From assembly GCF_022557175.1 (NCBI RefSeq), contig NZ_CP092915.1:7068001-7132000 (forward strand): 64,000 nt of DNA. Reading direction: 5' to 3'. How positions within the stretch are numbered: the stretch's first letter is position 1; each line of letters opens with the position of its first letter. The stretch is from Mycolicibacterium sp. YH-1 (GTDB lineage: Bacteria; Actinomycetota; Actinomycetes; Mycobacteriales; Mycobacteriaceae). The notes beneath the pieces are model-generated. The model saw only the letters and a list, made by a program, of their open reading frames with translations. It ran no database searches and had not been told where the DNA came from. Both the position numbers and the translations under genes were made by a program. This document shows, piece by piece, positions 26,048 through 34,147 of the stretch.

Positions 26048-26749
26048 ATGAGGACAGGCCCCATCACGCGGTTCCTTGGCTCTGCAGTCCTGGCCAGCGG
26101 TGCCGTCCTGTTCAGCACATCCGCGCCAATGGCCGCCGCCGAACCGTGCCCCGACGTGGAGGTGGTGTTCGCCCGCGGCACGGGTGAGCCACCGGGTGTG
26201 GGCGGTGTGGGGCAGGCATTCGTCGATTCGCTGCGCGCGCAGCTGGGCAATCGATCGCTCGCCGTTTACCCGGTCAATTACGCGGCGAGCAGCGATTTCA
26301 ACAATCGCGAGGCGTTCGCAGGCACGGTCGTCGAGGGAATCCGTGACGCGGGTGCCCACGTGCAGGCCACCGCGGCGAACTGCCCCAACACCAAGGTGGT
26401 GCTCGGCGGCTTCTCCCAGGGCGCGGTGGTCGCAGGTTTCGTCACCGCCGCCGAAGTCCCACCGGGAGTTCCGGCCGCGCTCGTCCCAGCGCCCATGCCG
26501 CCCGAAGTGGCCGACCACGTGGCCGCCGTGACGCTGTTCGGCAAGCCGTCCGACTCGTTCCTGAGCAAGTACGGCGCGCCGGCCATCACGATCGGCCCGC
26601 GCTACGTGGACAAGACCATCGACCTCTGCGCGGGCGGCGACACGATCTGCGACGGTGCACCAGACGGCATGCCCACGTTCTCGCACGCGTTGTACGGACT
26701 CAACGGGATGACCAACGAGGCTGCGACGTTCGCCGCGAGCCGCACCTGA
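26048..26749 (+). CDS. Cutinase family (Culp) secreted esterase/lipase
   Basis: This 233-residue α/β hydrolase has a signal peptide cleaved near residue 31 (MAAAE), the cutinase opening CPDVEVVFARGTGEPPG, the nucleophile elbow GGFSQGA (Ser123), and the Asp202/His213 pair in CDGAPDG and FSHALY. Four cysteines form the usual disulphides. Mycobacterial Culps hydrolyse lipid or polymer esters outside the cell. A GAAGGAG ribosome-binding site precedes the ATG. Monocistronic. Confidence 0.93.
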   Translation: MRTGPITRFLGSAVLASGAVLFSTSAPMAAAEPCPDVEVVFARGTGEPPGVGGVGQAFVDSLRAQLGNRSLAVYPVNYAASSDFNNREAFAGTVVEGIRDAGAHVQATAANCPNTKVVLGGFSQGAVVAGFVTAAEVPPGVPAALVPAPMPPEVADHVAAVTLFGKPSDSFLSKYGAPAITIGPRYVDKTIDLCAGGDTICDGAPDGMPTFSHALYGLNGMTNEAATFAASRT

Positions 26750-26792
26750 TCCGAACCACCGCGCAGCCCCATCCCGACCGGGCGCGCCCGCG

Positions 26793-26833
26793 TACTACAT
26801 GTTGTAGTAATTAGCGCTCCACTCGCGTAACCT
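26793..26833 (+). promoter_or_regulatory. TACTACA-tgt-TGTAGTA palindrome and leaderless-type promoter
   Basis: A perfect 7-bp inverted repeat with a 3-nt centre (26793–26809) is followed by TAACCT (26828–26833), 8 nt before the GTG at 26842. The palindrome covers the −35 region, so it should act as a repressor site. The TACA...TGTA core resembles BlaI/CopY-family operators, although those usually have a 2-nt centre. Confidence 0.5.
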
Positions 26834-26841
26834 CGCCGTTT

Positions 26842-27192
26842 GTGGATCTCGTGTACAACATCGTCGTCGTCACGCACCTGCTGGGAATGGCCGCCCTTGT
26901 AGGCGGGTATCTCGCGGGCCAACCTGCCGTCAACGAGGTGATGGTCTGGGGTGCCAGGCTGCAGCTCATCACCGGTGTGGCCCTGGTGGGCATGGCCGAG
27001 TCCATCGCCATCCTGGGCAAAGACCCCAACATGATCAAGATCAGCGTGAAGCTGGTCATCGCCGTGCTGGTCTGCGCGTTCGCCGAAATGGGCCGCGGCG
27101 CCGCGAAACGCGGCAAGAAGGTGGCGTGGATGACCCACGCCGCCGGCGGCCTCGGGATCGTCAACGTGCTGATCGCGACGCTCTGGACCTAG
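26842..27192 (+). CDS. Small integral membrane protein
   Basis: The 116-residue protein has four hydrophobic helices (about 4–22, 38–56, 66–82, 95–115) with short loops, one of them basic (GRGAAKRGKK). The GTG start is preceded by an apparent leaderless promoter under a palindromic operator, so expression is probably tightly controlled. It resembles conserved mycobacterial integral membrane proteins of unknown function. Confidence 0.7.
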   Translation: MDLVYNIVVVTHLLGMAALVGGYLAGQPAVNEVMVWGARLQLITGVALVGMAESIAILGKDPNMIKISVKLVIAVLVCAFAEMGRGAAKRGKKVAWMTHAAGGLGIVNVLIATLWT

Positions 27193-27212
27193 GGCTGTAG
27201 CGCCCCGCTAGA

Positions 27213-28466
27213 TCAGAACGACGCGCGTGGGGCGCCCATACCCGGGTCGATCTTGACCGGCCCGGCCGCCGTCGGCTCCACGGGGAAGTCGAAGATGGCC
27301 GTCGGGATGTAGACCGTCGCACAGGCATTGGGGATGTCGACGACACCCGAGAGCCGCCCCTCAATGGGTGCCGCGCCGAGCAGGAGGTAGGCCTGTTCCG
27401 GGCTGTACCCGAACTTGGTCAGGTAGTCGATCGCGTGCAGACACGCCCGCTGGTAGGACAGGTGGGAGTCTAGGTAGCGCTGCTCACCGTCGAGCGTGAC
27501 CGAGGTCCCGGAGAACGCCAGCCACTCCGAGTACTGCGGGTCGGTGTTGCCGGGCATGAAGATTGCGTTCTCGCTGACCCCGTAGGTCTCCATGCCGCCG
27601 GGAATGACGTCGACCCGCAGATCGATGAAGCCGCCCATCTCGATGGCGCCGCAGAAGGTGATCTCACCGTCCCCCTGGGAGAAGTGCAGATCGCCGACCG
27701 ACAGGTTGGCGCCGTCGACGAACACCGGGTAGAAGACGCGGCTGCCCTTCGTGAAGTTCTTGATGTCCTGGTTGCCGCCGTTCTCACGCGGCGGCGCGGT
27801 GCGGGCGGCCTCCGCGGCGGCCCTGGTGAAGGCGTCGCCCGTCAACCCGCCGAGGATCGCGTCCTGCGGCTCGGGGGGCAGCGCTAGAGGTGGCACCCGG
27901 TCGGGATCGGTGGCGATCAGGGCGGCCTCGCGCGCGTTCCAGGTCCCGAGCAGTTTCGCTGACGGCGCCGTGCCCATCAGGCCGGGATGGACGATTCCGG
28001 TGAACTCGACGTGCGGGACATGCCGCGACGTCGCCTTCTGACCGGAGAAGTCCCAGATGGCCTTGTATGCGTCGGGGAACTGCTCGGTGAGGAAGCCACC
28101 GCCATTCTGGGTTGGGAAGATGCCGGTGTAGCCCCAGCCCTGGCCGGCGAGCGGCCCGGAGTCCTCCTGCGGGATCGGACCGACGTCGAGGATGTCCACG
28201 ATCAGCAGGTCACCGGGCTTCGCTCCCTCGACGGCGATCGGACCGGACAACACGTGCACTGTCGTCAGCGGCGCGTTGAGGATGTCGTCGGCGGAGTCGT
28301 CGTTGACGATCGCGCCGTCGAACCACTCGCGGCAGTGCACCCGAAACGAGTCGCCCTTCTTGACCGTCACCGCCGCGGGGATGTCGGGATGCCAACGGTT
28401 GTGGCCCAGCTTCTCCTGATTGGTGAACTTCTTGGTCGAATCCAGCGGGAACACAACATCGGGCAT
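27213..28466 (-). CDS. fmdA: Formamidase/acetamidase
   Basis: This 417-residue enzyme of the FmdA/AmdA family (Methylophilus formamidase, Mycobacterium smegmatis acetamidase) hydrolyses short amides to ammonia and the acid. Family stretches include LGHNRWHPDIPA at the N-terminus, GDLLIVDILDVGPIP, HPGLMGTAPS, VGDLHFSQGDGEITFCGAIE and GVVDIPNACATVYIPTAIFD. A GAAGGAGT ribosome-binding site precedes the ATG. It lies 11 bp after fmdB and in line with the PucR catabolic unit, so formamide or a related amide is probably released by that pathway. Confidence 0.93.
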   Translation of the reverse strand: MPDVVFPLDSTKKFTNQEKLGHNRWHPDIPAAVTVKKGDSFRVHCREWFDGAIVNDDSADDILNAPLTTVHVLSGPIAVEGAKPGDLLIVDILDVGPIPQEDSGPLAGQGWGYTGIFPTQNGGGFLTEQFPDAYKAIWDFSGQKATSRHVPHVEFTGIVHPGLMGTAPSAKLLGTWNAREAALIATDPDRVPPLALPPEPQDAILGGLTGDAFTRAAAEAARTAPPRENGGNQDIKNFTKGSRVFYPVFVDGANLSVGDLHFSQGDGEITFCGAIEMGGFIDLRVDVIPGGMETYGVSENAIFMPGNTDPQYSEWLAFSGTSVTLDGEQRYLDSHLSYQRACLHAIDYLTKFGYSPEQAYLLLGAAPIEGRLSGVVDIPNACATVYIPTAIFDFPVEPTAAGPVKIDPGMGAPRASF

Positions 28467-28477
28467 TGAGGACTCCT

Positions 28478-28765
28478 TCAGGCTCGCGGGAGGGTCTGGT
28501 GAAGCGGATTGGTGGTGATCTTCTGGCGCCGCCGCGTCACCGGTGACGGCGCAGCCACGACCGCGGGACGGTCAGCGGTGGCGCGGGTTGCATCCTGCAG
28601 TGCCATCGCCGTGCTTCCGGCGCGGCCGAGGTGCGGGGCCGCGATGGTCCTGCGGGCCGACCCTGCACAAGTCGGGCACTCGATCGCATCCGGACGGTCG
28701 GCCATCGCGTACATCTGTCTCGTTGTGCCGCAGCCAGATTCGCAGCGAAATGCGTAGAGAACCAT
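28478..28765 (-). CDS. fmdB: FmdB-family zinc-ribbon protein
   Basis: The 95-residue protein starts MVLYAFRCESGCGTTRQMYA and has a second cysteine pair in IECPTCAGSARR, the single zinc ribbon of FmdB-type regulatory proteins. The C-terminal half is a basic, low-complexity tail. It immediately precedes fmdA; in methylotrophs FmdB is implicated in control of formamidase expression. DNA binding is not demonstrated here. Confidence 0.8.
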   Translation of the reverse strand: MVLYAFRCESGCGTTRQMYAMADRPDAIECPTCAGSARRTIAAPHLGRAGSTAMALQDATRATADRPAVVAAPSPVTRRRQKITTNPLHQTLPRA

Positions 28766-28908
28766 GAGGCTTCCTCACTATGTCCGGTGACGCAACCGAC
28801 CCAGGCAACATTACTCACGGGTGTCGATGCTGGCGCGGGACTTGGAGAACTGCACAGGTCATCGCTTGCCGGTTGTAGGCCCCTACAGAGGCAGTAGGGA
28901 CCCAGCGC

Positions 28909-30162
28909 TCACTGCGTTCGCGGTCCCCGCGCAGTCCAGGTCGGAGGCCGAGAGGTCTTCCTGATCACGTTGTGCTGCAGTGGTTTAGCGCCCGAATCCG
29001 CGACCGTTCGGGGCGCACTGCCGGTATCCGCGCCGGGCGGATTGACGGCGTCCTCCCGCATGCCCATGTTCAGCGCGGCCCACAGGGCGATTCGGAAGTT
29101 GATCCTGTCGGTCTCGTCGAGCGGATTGGCGCCGGTGAGTTCGGCGATCTTGGCCAGCCTGTTGCGCAGGGTGTTGACGTGGACGTAGAGCTGATTGGCG
29201 GCCGCCGTGATATCCGTGTCCGGCGCAAGGAAGGCCTCCAGCGAGGCGACGAGGTGGGAGTTGTTGACCTTGTCCTGGTCGACCAGCGGGACCAGTAGCC
29301 GCTGCACGAAGGGCACCAACCGGACCTTGGGAACCGCGGCCAACAGACCCTCGAGGGTGGCGATCTCGTCGATGTGCACGGTGCGGCGCCAGCGAATCGC
29401 CTCGTGCAGCGCCTCGAGAGCCTCGGGAATCGCATACGCCATGGATTGCGCGTCCGGGGCGATCGCGACACCACACACCAGGGACGACGCGGCCAACTCC
29501 GTGGTGAACTCGTCGGTCTGCGCACACAACGCGACAATGCGGTCCTCGAGCAGCGCGACGGCACCGGAGTAGCGGTCCACCAGGTCGTGCACCTGGGGGT
29601 GAACATCCGAGGTGAACGCGCAGACCACGACCGGGCCGCCGGTCAACCCGTAGCCGCCGAGCGCGTTCTCGACGGGACCGACACCCAATGTGCCCGCCAC
29701 GAACCAGCGCAGTATCGATCCGAGATCACCCTCGCGGGTGCCCACCTCACGGTCGGCGGCCCGCATGGACTCGGCCCAGTCGACGATCCGGCGAAACGGT
29801 ACCGCGGCGTCCAGGGTCAGCAGCGGAAGATCCAAGTCCCGACAGGCCGACACCAGCGCCGCGGGTGGTGCGTCGAACAAGTCGCCGAGCCCGACGACCA
29901 GCGCCGTGACCCCCTGCCCGATCAGCGCGGCGACATAGCGCCGAACCGCGTCCTCGGATTGGTCGACGACGGGCACGCCGATGCTGAGAATCAGCTCTTC
30001 ACCGGAGAGATACTGGGACGGGTCGGCCAGCTCGGTGGGGTACACGTAGCGGATCGGCCGGTCGAGATCACGGATCGGGGTCAGTGCCTCGACCTGAAGA
30101 CTCTCCTCTGCCAGTAGTTGGCCAAGCGTCACCACACCGTCGTGGGGCGCGATCGCAGTCAC
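28909..30162 (-). CDS. PucR-family transcriptional regulator, catabolic cluster 1
   Basis: A regulator of about 417 residues with an N-terminal PucR ligand domain (VVTLGQLLAEESLQVEAL, then YPTELADPSQYLSGEELILS), a GGDEF-like central part and a C-terminal PucR HTH: ASLEAFLAPDTDITAAANQL then VHVNTLRNRLAKIAELTG. A 50-residue polar tail follows. The GTG at 30162 is preferred because GGAGGGGAG lies just upstream; an ATG at 30201 is possible. PucR proteins control purine and other nitrogen-compound catabolism. It lies between the oxygenase genes and fmdBA, all on one strand. Confidence 0.88.
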   Translation of the reverse strand: MTAIAPHDGVVTLGQLLAEESLQVEALTPIRDLDRPIRYVYPTELADPSQYLSGEELILSIGVPVVDQSEDAVRRYVAALIGQGVTALVVGLGDLFDAPPAALVSACRDLDLPLLTLDAAVPFRRIVDWAESMRAADREVGTREGDLGSILRWFVAGTLGVGPVENALGGYGLTGGPVVVCAFTSDVHPQVHDLVDRYSGAVALLEDRIVALCAQTDEFTTELAASSLVCGVAIAPDAQSMAYAIPEALEALHEAIRWRRTVHIDEIATLEGLLAAVPKVRLVPFVQRLLVPLVDQDKVNNSHLVASLEAFLAPDTDITAAANQLYVHVNTLRNRLAKIAELTGANPLDETDRINFRIALWAALNMGMREDAVNPPGADTGSAPRTVADSGAKPLQHNVIRKTSRPPTWTARGPRTQ

Positions 30163-30258
30163 CGCAGATCTCCCCTCCAGTGCACCCACGCCAGCCACCA
30201 TCGGCGCTTCGGCGCGGGATCGTCCATGCCTGCGGATCTTAGGCTGAAGCCGCAGCCA

Positions 30259-31200
30259 TCACAGATCGAGCGTGAGCCTGCCGCCACCGAGAGACCGAGA
30301 AACGCAAATCATCATAGTGCTGTTGGACCGGCGTTCTTCGTCTGTCAGCAAATCATCGCGATGGTCAATTGCGCCGTCCAGCACCTTGGTCTCGCAGGTA
30401 CCGCAGAAGCCCGCGGTGCACGAGAACGGGGTGTCCGGGGCGACCTCGAGCACCGCATCGAGCACGCTCCGATCCTGGGGCACCGTGATGGTGCGGCCCG
30501 TGCGCGCCAGTGCCACCTCGAAGGCGCCGTCATCGGCACGCACGACGTCCTCGGTGCTCGCGGCGAACCGTTCGACGTGCAGGGCCAGATCCGGGTGCCG
30601 TTCGCTGACACTCTGCACCGCGGTGAGCATCCCGGGCGGCCCGCAGCAGTAGACCGCGGTGCCGGGAAGGCTTTCGGCGAACGCACCATCGATATCGGGT
30701 AAGCCCACGGTGTCCTGTGGGATCAGATCAACACCATCGAGGACGCCGACGCGATCGAGGAACGCCATCGCCGATCGGCTGCGACCGCCGTAGATCAGCC
30801 GGAACGGAGGCGGGTCCGGCTGGTCGCGAAGTGAGTCGATCATCGCGAGGATCGGAGTGATGCCGATACCGCCCGCGATGAACAGGTACCGCTCGGCCGG
30901 GGCGAGAGCGAAGTTGTTCTGCGGCTCCCCGACCTCGATGACGTCTCCTACGCGCAACCGCTCGTGGACCTCACGCGAACCGCCGCGGCCGTCCCCGACC
31001 AGTAGGACAGCGATCGTGTAGCTGAACGGATCCTCGCGCGGTCCACAGAGCGAGTACTGCCGCAACAGTCCCGACGGCAGCGTGAGGGCCACGTGGGCAC
31101 CGGCTGCCCATTCGGGCAGCCGGTCCCCTGTCGCGCTCCGCAGTACCACGGAGATGACGCCTGCGGCTTCAAGCCGCATTTGGGTGACGAGTAACTTCAT
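30259..31200 (-). CDS. Oxygenase reductase, FNR–[2Fe-2S] type
   Basis: A 313-residue electron-transfer component like vanillate demethylase VanB. An FAD domain (RQYSLCGP, 47–54) is followed by an NAD(P)H domain (AGGIGITPILAM, 109–120; CCGPPGML) and a plant-type ferredoxin domain with Cys-x4-Cys-x2-Cys (CTAGFCGTC) and the distal Cys in MMICVSR. It passes electrons from NAD(P)H to the Rieske oxygenase encoded just upstream, with which it overlaps by 4 bp. Confidence 0.93.
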   Translation of the reverse strand: MKLLVTQMRLEAAGVISVVLRSATGDRLPEWAAGAHVALTLPSGLLRQYSLCGPREDPFSYTIAVLLVGDGRGGSREVHERLRVGDVIEVGEPQNNFALAPAERYLFIAGGIGITPILAMIDSLRDQPDPPPFRLIYGGRSRSAMAFLDRVGVLDGVDLIPQDTVGLPDIDGAFAESLPGTAVYCCGPPGMLTAVQSVSERHPDLALHVERFAASTEDVVRADDGAFEVALARTGRTITVPQDRSVLDAVLEVAPDTPFSCTAGFCGTCETKVLDGAIDHRDDLLTDEERRSNSTMMICVSRSLGGGRLTLDL

Positions 31201-32276
31201 CGCTTCTCGGGTGCCGGGACAGGACTCCCGGCGCCAGCGAGCACATGACCGTTTTCAGCTGACTCGGTCAAGCCCCGAGACTCCTGGATGGTCTGCACAG
31301 CGTACTGGGTGGCACGTCGATAGTTCAGCGTGTAGATGTCCGCGGGCGCCGACACCTCGAAAGCCTGTCCGGCGAGCGGAACCTCCTTGGGCTCAAGGCC
31401 GCCCAGAATCGGGGTGTCCTCGTTGAAGACCTGGGTCTCGATCTCGAGGATCTCCTCGACGGTGCCGCCACGGAAGTTCTTGTCGGTGGCCACGCCCCAG
31501 AAGATGATGCACTTGTCGTAGCTCACCGGGGAGGGGAAGTCGACGAGGTAGCGCTTGCCGATCTCCTCTCCGAAGTCGTACAGAATCGTCGCGATACCCG
31601 GAGCGTAGGAGTGGTAGTGCATCACGGCATCGCCGGTGCTGGAGAAGTTCGAGTCGGGGACCTGCTGGTAGAAGTAGGACGCCCACACCTCACGTCCCTC
31701 GCGCTTGACGTCGAGGTCGCCGACGACCGGATTCACCTCGCCCATCGACACCTCGTGCACGAACGGAAAGTGCGCCATATCGCGGAAGTTCTCGGTCGCC
31801 GCCATGAACCCGCAGTCGGCGTGGATCGGCTCGGCCGGTAGCCAATCCAGCTCCAGGCCCTCGATCTCGGGTGGATTCGGCAGACCGAAGACCGGGTCGC
31901 CCAGGCAGGTCCACACATGCTCGAACCGTTCGATGACGGGATAGGTCTTGATGGCCGCCTTCGGCGGAATCCGCCCACCCTCGGGCAGTGAGGGGATGTG
32001 GCGGCACGCGCCGGTCTCGCCGTCGAACTGCCAGCCGTGATACGGACAGGCGATGTTGTTGCCGTCGATCACGCCATCGGCCAGGTTGCCGCCGCGATGG
32101 ACGCAACGTCGATCGGTCACCCGTGCGACGCCGGAGGCATCGCGGAACACCACGAGCTTCTGGTCGAGCAGCTGGGCGGCCTGGGGGGTGCCGATGTCCC
32201 GGGAACGGGCCACCACAAACCACACGTGCTGGTAGGCCTCGCGGAGTTTGTCCGGGGTCAGTGCCTCTTGCTTCAT
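31197..32276 (-). CDS. Rieske non-haem iron oxygenase, VanA-like
   Basis: This 359-residue oxygenase has the Rieske [2Fe-2S] ligands Cys58, His60, Cys77 and His80 (CVHRGG ... CPYHGW) and the mononuclear iron motif Asp166-x2-His169-x4-His174 (RDMAHFPFVH). The group includes O- and N-demethylases and hydroxylases, so it may oxidise or demethylate the cluster's substrate. It is followed by its reductase (ATGA overlap) and preceded 18 bp upstream by the NodB-fold hydrolase. The second cluster in this window has no counterpart. Confidence 0.92.
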   Translation of the reverse strand: MKQEALTPDKLREAYQHVWFVVARSRDIGTPQAAQLLDQKLVVFRDASGVARVTDRRCVHRGGNLADGVIDGNNIACPYHGWQFDGETGACRHIPSLPEGGRIPPKAAIKTYPVIERFEHVWTCLGDPVFGLPNPPEIEGLELDWLPAEPIHADCGFMAATENFRDMAHFPFVHEVSMGEVNPVVGDLDVKREGREVWASYFYQQVPDSNFSSTGDAVMHYHSYAPGIATILYDFGEEIGKRYLVDFPSPVSYDKCIIFWGVATDKNFRGGTVEEILEIETQVFNEDTPILGGLEPKEVPLAGQAFEVSAPADIYTLNYRRATQYAVQTIQESRGLTESAENGHVLAGAGSPVPAPEKR

Positions 32277-32294
32277 CGGTCGAATCTCCTTAAA

Positions 32295-33176
32295 TCAAAC
32301 GGTGGGGCCGAGGTTGGGACGAGTCAGGGAGCGCGGCGTGAGCTGCGCGGAACGGACGTGCTCGGCAATCTGAGCCATGCCTGCCACCCACACGTCGTCC
32401 ATCGCGCATACCTCCGCGATGAACTCACGCAGTGCGGCCGCGCGGCCGGGCCGTCCGGACAGGAAGGGGTGGTTGGTGAGAATCCAGACACCACCGATAT
32501 CGCGCATCGCGTTGAGTTCGGCACGCCACAGCTCGATCGCCTTGGCCGGCGTCTCGATGAGTCCCGTGCCGGAGAAGTCAGGCACGAAGCAGTATTGCTG
32601 CCAGTCGTCGAGCGCCCAGCTCACCGGTAGCTCCACCAGTGAGGTGCCGTCGGAGACCGCAAGCTCATAGGGGTGGTCGGAGTCCATCAGCGTGGAGTCA
32701 TAGACGAAGCCGAACTCGGCGAGCAACTTCGGTGTGTGCCAGTTCATCTCCCACATGGGAGCGCGGTAACCGACGGGCCGAACACCGGCGACCTCCTCGA
32801 GGGCTTTTAGCCCGCGATCGAGAATCTCGCGTTCGGCGTCCTCGTCGAGACCTACCAGCGACTCGTGCAGATAGCCGTGGTGGGCGATCTCGTGGCCGGC
32901 CGCCGCGATGGAGCGGACCGGTTCCGGGTGCCGATGCGCGGTGTAGCCCGGGACGAAGAAGGTTCCAGGAACCTGAAACTCATCGAGGATGCTGAGCAGG
33001 CGCGGGACACCGACCAGCGGGCCGTACGCCTGATGCGACATCGCACCCATGCGATCGGCGAACGCGGGATCGGTTGTCAACAGCGGGGATTCCGCGTCGA
33101 CGTCGAAGGTGAACGCGACGGCACAGGTCTTTCCCTGTGGCCACGACACCGGTCCTGCCGGGGTCAGAGCGGTCAT
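32295..33176 (-). CDS. NodB-fold C–N hydrolase, polysaccharide deacetylase family (cluster 1)
   Basis: The 293-residue protein has FTFDVDAES (Asp-x-Asp near 25–27) and HEIAHHGYLHE (95–105), the metal-binding motifs of the NodB homology domain. There is no signal peptide, and its length matches cytoplasmic family members such as PuuE allantoinase and cyclic imidases rather than secreted chitin deacetylases. It therefore probably opens a cyclic amide/imide or removes an acyl group from nitrogen. The start at 33176 overlaps the ureohydrolase stop (ATGA). Its paralogue is at 52484–53347. Confidence 0.88.
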   Translation of the reverse strand: MTALTPAGPVSWPQGKTCAVAFTFDVDAESPLLTTDPAFADRMGAMSHQAYGPLVGVPRLLSILDEFQVPGTFFVPGYTAHRHPEPVRSIAAAGHEIAHHGYLHESLVGLDEDAEREILDRGLKALEEVAGVRPVGYRAPMWEMNWHTPKLLAEFGFVYDSTLMDSDHPYELAVSDGTSLVELPVSWALDDWQQYCFVPDFSGTGLIETPAKAIELWRAELNAMRDIGGVWILTNHPFLSGRPGRAAALREFIAEVCAMDDVWVAGMAQIAEHVRSAQLTPRSLTRPNLGPTV

Positions 33177-34135
33177 CGTTGAGCCTTTCTTCCGAAGACG
33201 GACAGGAATTCCCATGTGACGTTGGCGGCGGCGACCGCGGTGATCTCGGCGTGGTCGTAGGCCGGCGACACCTCGACGACGTCGGCACCCACCAGGTTCA
33301 CGTGCTCAAGCCCGCGTATGACGGCGAGCAGCTCGCGGCTGGACATGCCGCCGGCCTCCGGCGTTCCCGTTCCCGGCGCGTGGGCCGGGTCGAGGACGTC
33401 GATGTCAACGGAGACGTAGACCGGCGCGTCGCCCGCCAGCTCACGGATGCGTTCGATGATGCCATCGGCCCCCAGCGAGTCGATCTCCCGGCAGGTGATG
33501 CAGGAGAATCCGAAGCTGGCGTCCTCGACGAGATCCTTTCGATCATAGATCGACCCGCGCACGCCGACGTGCAGGTTGCGGTCGAGCAACAACCCCTCCT
33601 CGAAGGCGCGGCGGAACGGCGAGCCGTGCGTGATGTCGGCGCCGTAGAACCCGTCCCAGGTGTCGAGGTGGGCGTCAAAGTGCACCAGCACCATGGGGCC
33701 GTGTACCGCGTGCGCGGCGCGCAGCGACGGCAGGGCCACCGAGTGGTCGCCGCCGAGGATCACAGCACGCGTGCCCTTGGACAGCAAGTCGGTCAGCTGC
33801 GCCGCGATCTGGTCGACCGCCTCGCCGATGTCGAACGGGTTGCACGCGATGTCGCCCGCGTCGGCGAACTGGCAGACCTCGAACGGCTTGATGTCGAGTT
33901 CAGGGTTGTAGCCGCGTATGAGCCGGGAACCCTGCCGGATCGCGTTGGGCCCGAAACGGGCTCCGGGACGGTAGGTGACGGCGCTGTCGAATGGCACCCC
34001 CACCACGGCGACGTCGGCGTGGGTCACGTCCTCGAGCCGCGGCAGCCGCGCGAAGGTGGTCCATCCGGCGTATCGCGGCTGCACAGCCGGATCCACCGCT
34101 CCCACAATCGCATTGCGGCCGTTGTCGTTGTTCAT
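33173..34135 (-). CDS. Agmatinase/guanidinobutyrase-family ureohydrolase (cluster 1)
   Basis: A 320-residue binuclear manganese enzyme that hydrolyses a guanidino compound to urea plus an amine. Ligand motifs are all present: GGDHS (128–132), DAHLD (154–158), ITHGSPF (His170 region) and DIDVLDPAHAPGTGTPE (244–260). The opening YAGWTTFARLP and VGVPFDSAVTYRPGARFGP are those of SpeB/GbuA-type enzymes rather than arginases. It overlaps the NodB-fold gene by 4 bp. The exact guanidino substrate is unknown; the paralogue at 53344–54330 suggests a related but different one. Confidence 0.92.
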   Translation of the reverse strand: MNNDNGRNAIVGAVDPAVQPRYAGWTTFARLPRLEDVTHADVAVVGVPFDSAVTYRPGARFGPNAIRQGSRLIRGYNPELDIKPFEVCQFADAGDIACNPFDIGEAVDQIAAQLTDLLSKGTRAVILGGDHSVALPSLRAAHAVHGPMVLVHFDAHLDTWDGFYGADITHGSPFRRAFEEGLLLDRNLHVGVRGSIYDRKDLVEDASFGFSCITCREIDSLGADGIIERIRELAGDAPVYVSVDIDVLDPAHAPGTGTPEAGGMSSRELLAVIRGLEHVNLVGADVVEVSPAYDHAEITAVAAANVTWEFLSVFGRKAQR

Positions 34136-34147
34136 TGATTGCCCTTC

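Noticed and set aside
29374..30117. Plus-strand open frame antisense to PucR
   Set aside because: His/Arg/Gln-rich antisense shadow with no domain; PucR on the other strand is clear.
32295..33176. Cell-wall peptidoglycan deacetylase role for the NodB-fold protein
   Set aside because: No signal peptide or anchor, and the operon is cytoplasmic nitrogen catabolism; an intracellular C–N hydrolase fits better.
33173..34135. Formiminoglutamase (HutG) assignment because formamidase is nearby
   Set aside because: N-terminal FARLP and FGP motifs fit agmatinase/guanidinobutyrase better, and no hutU, hutI or hutH is present.
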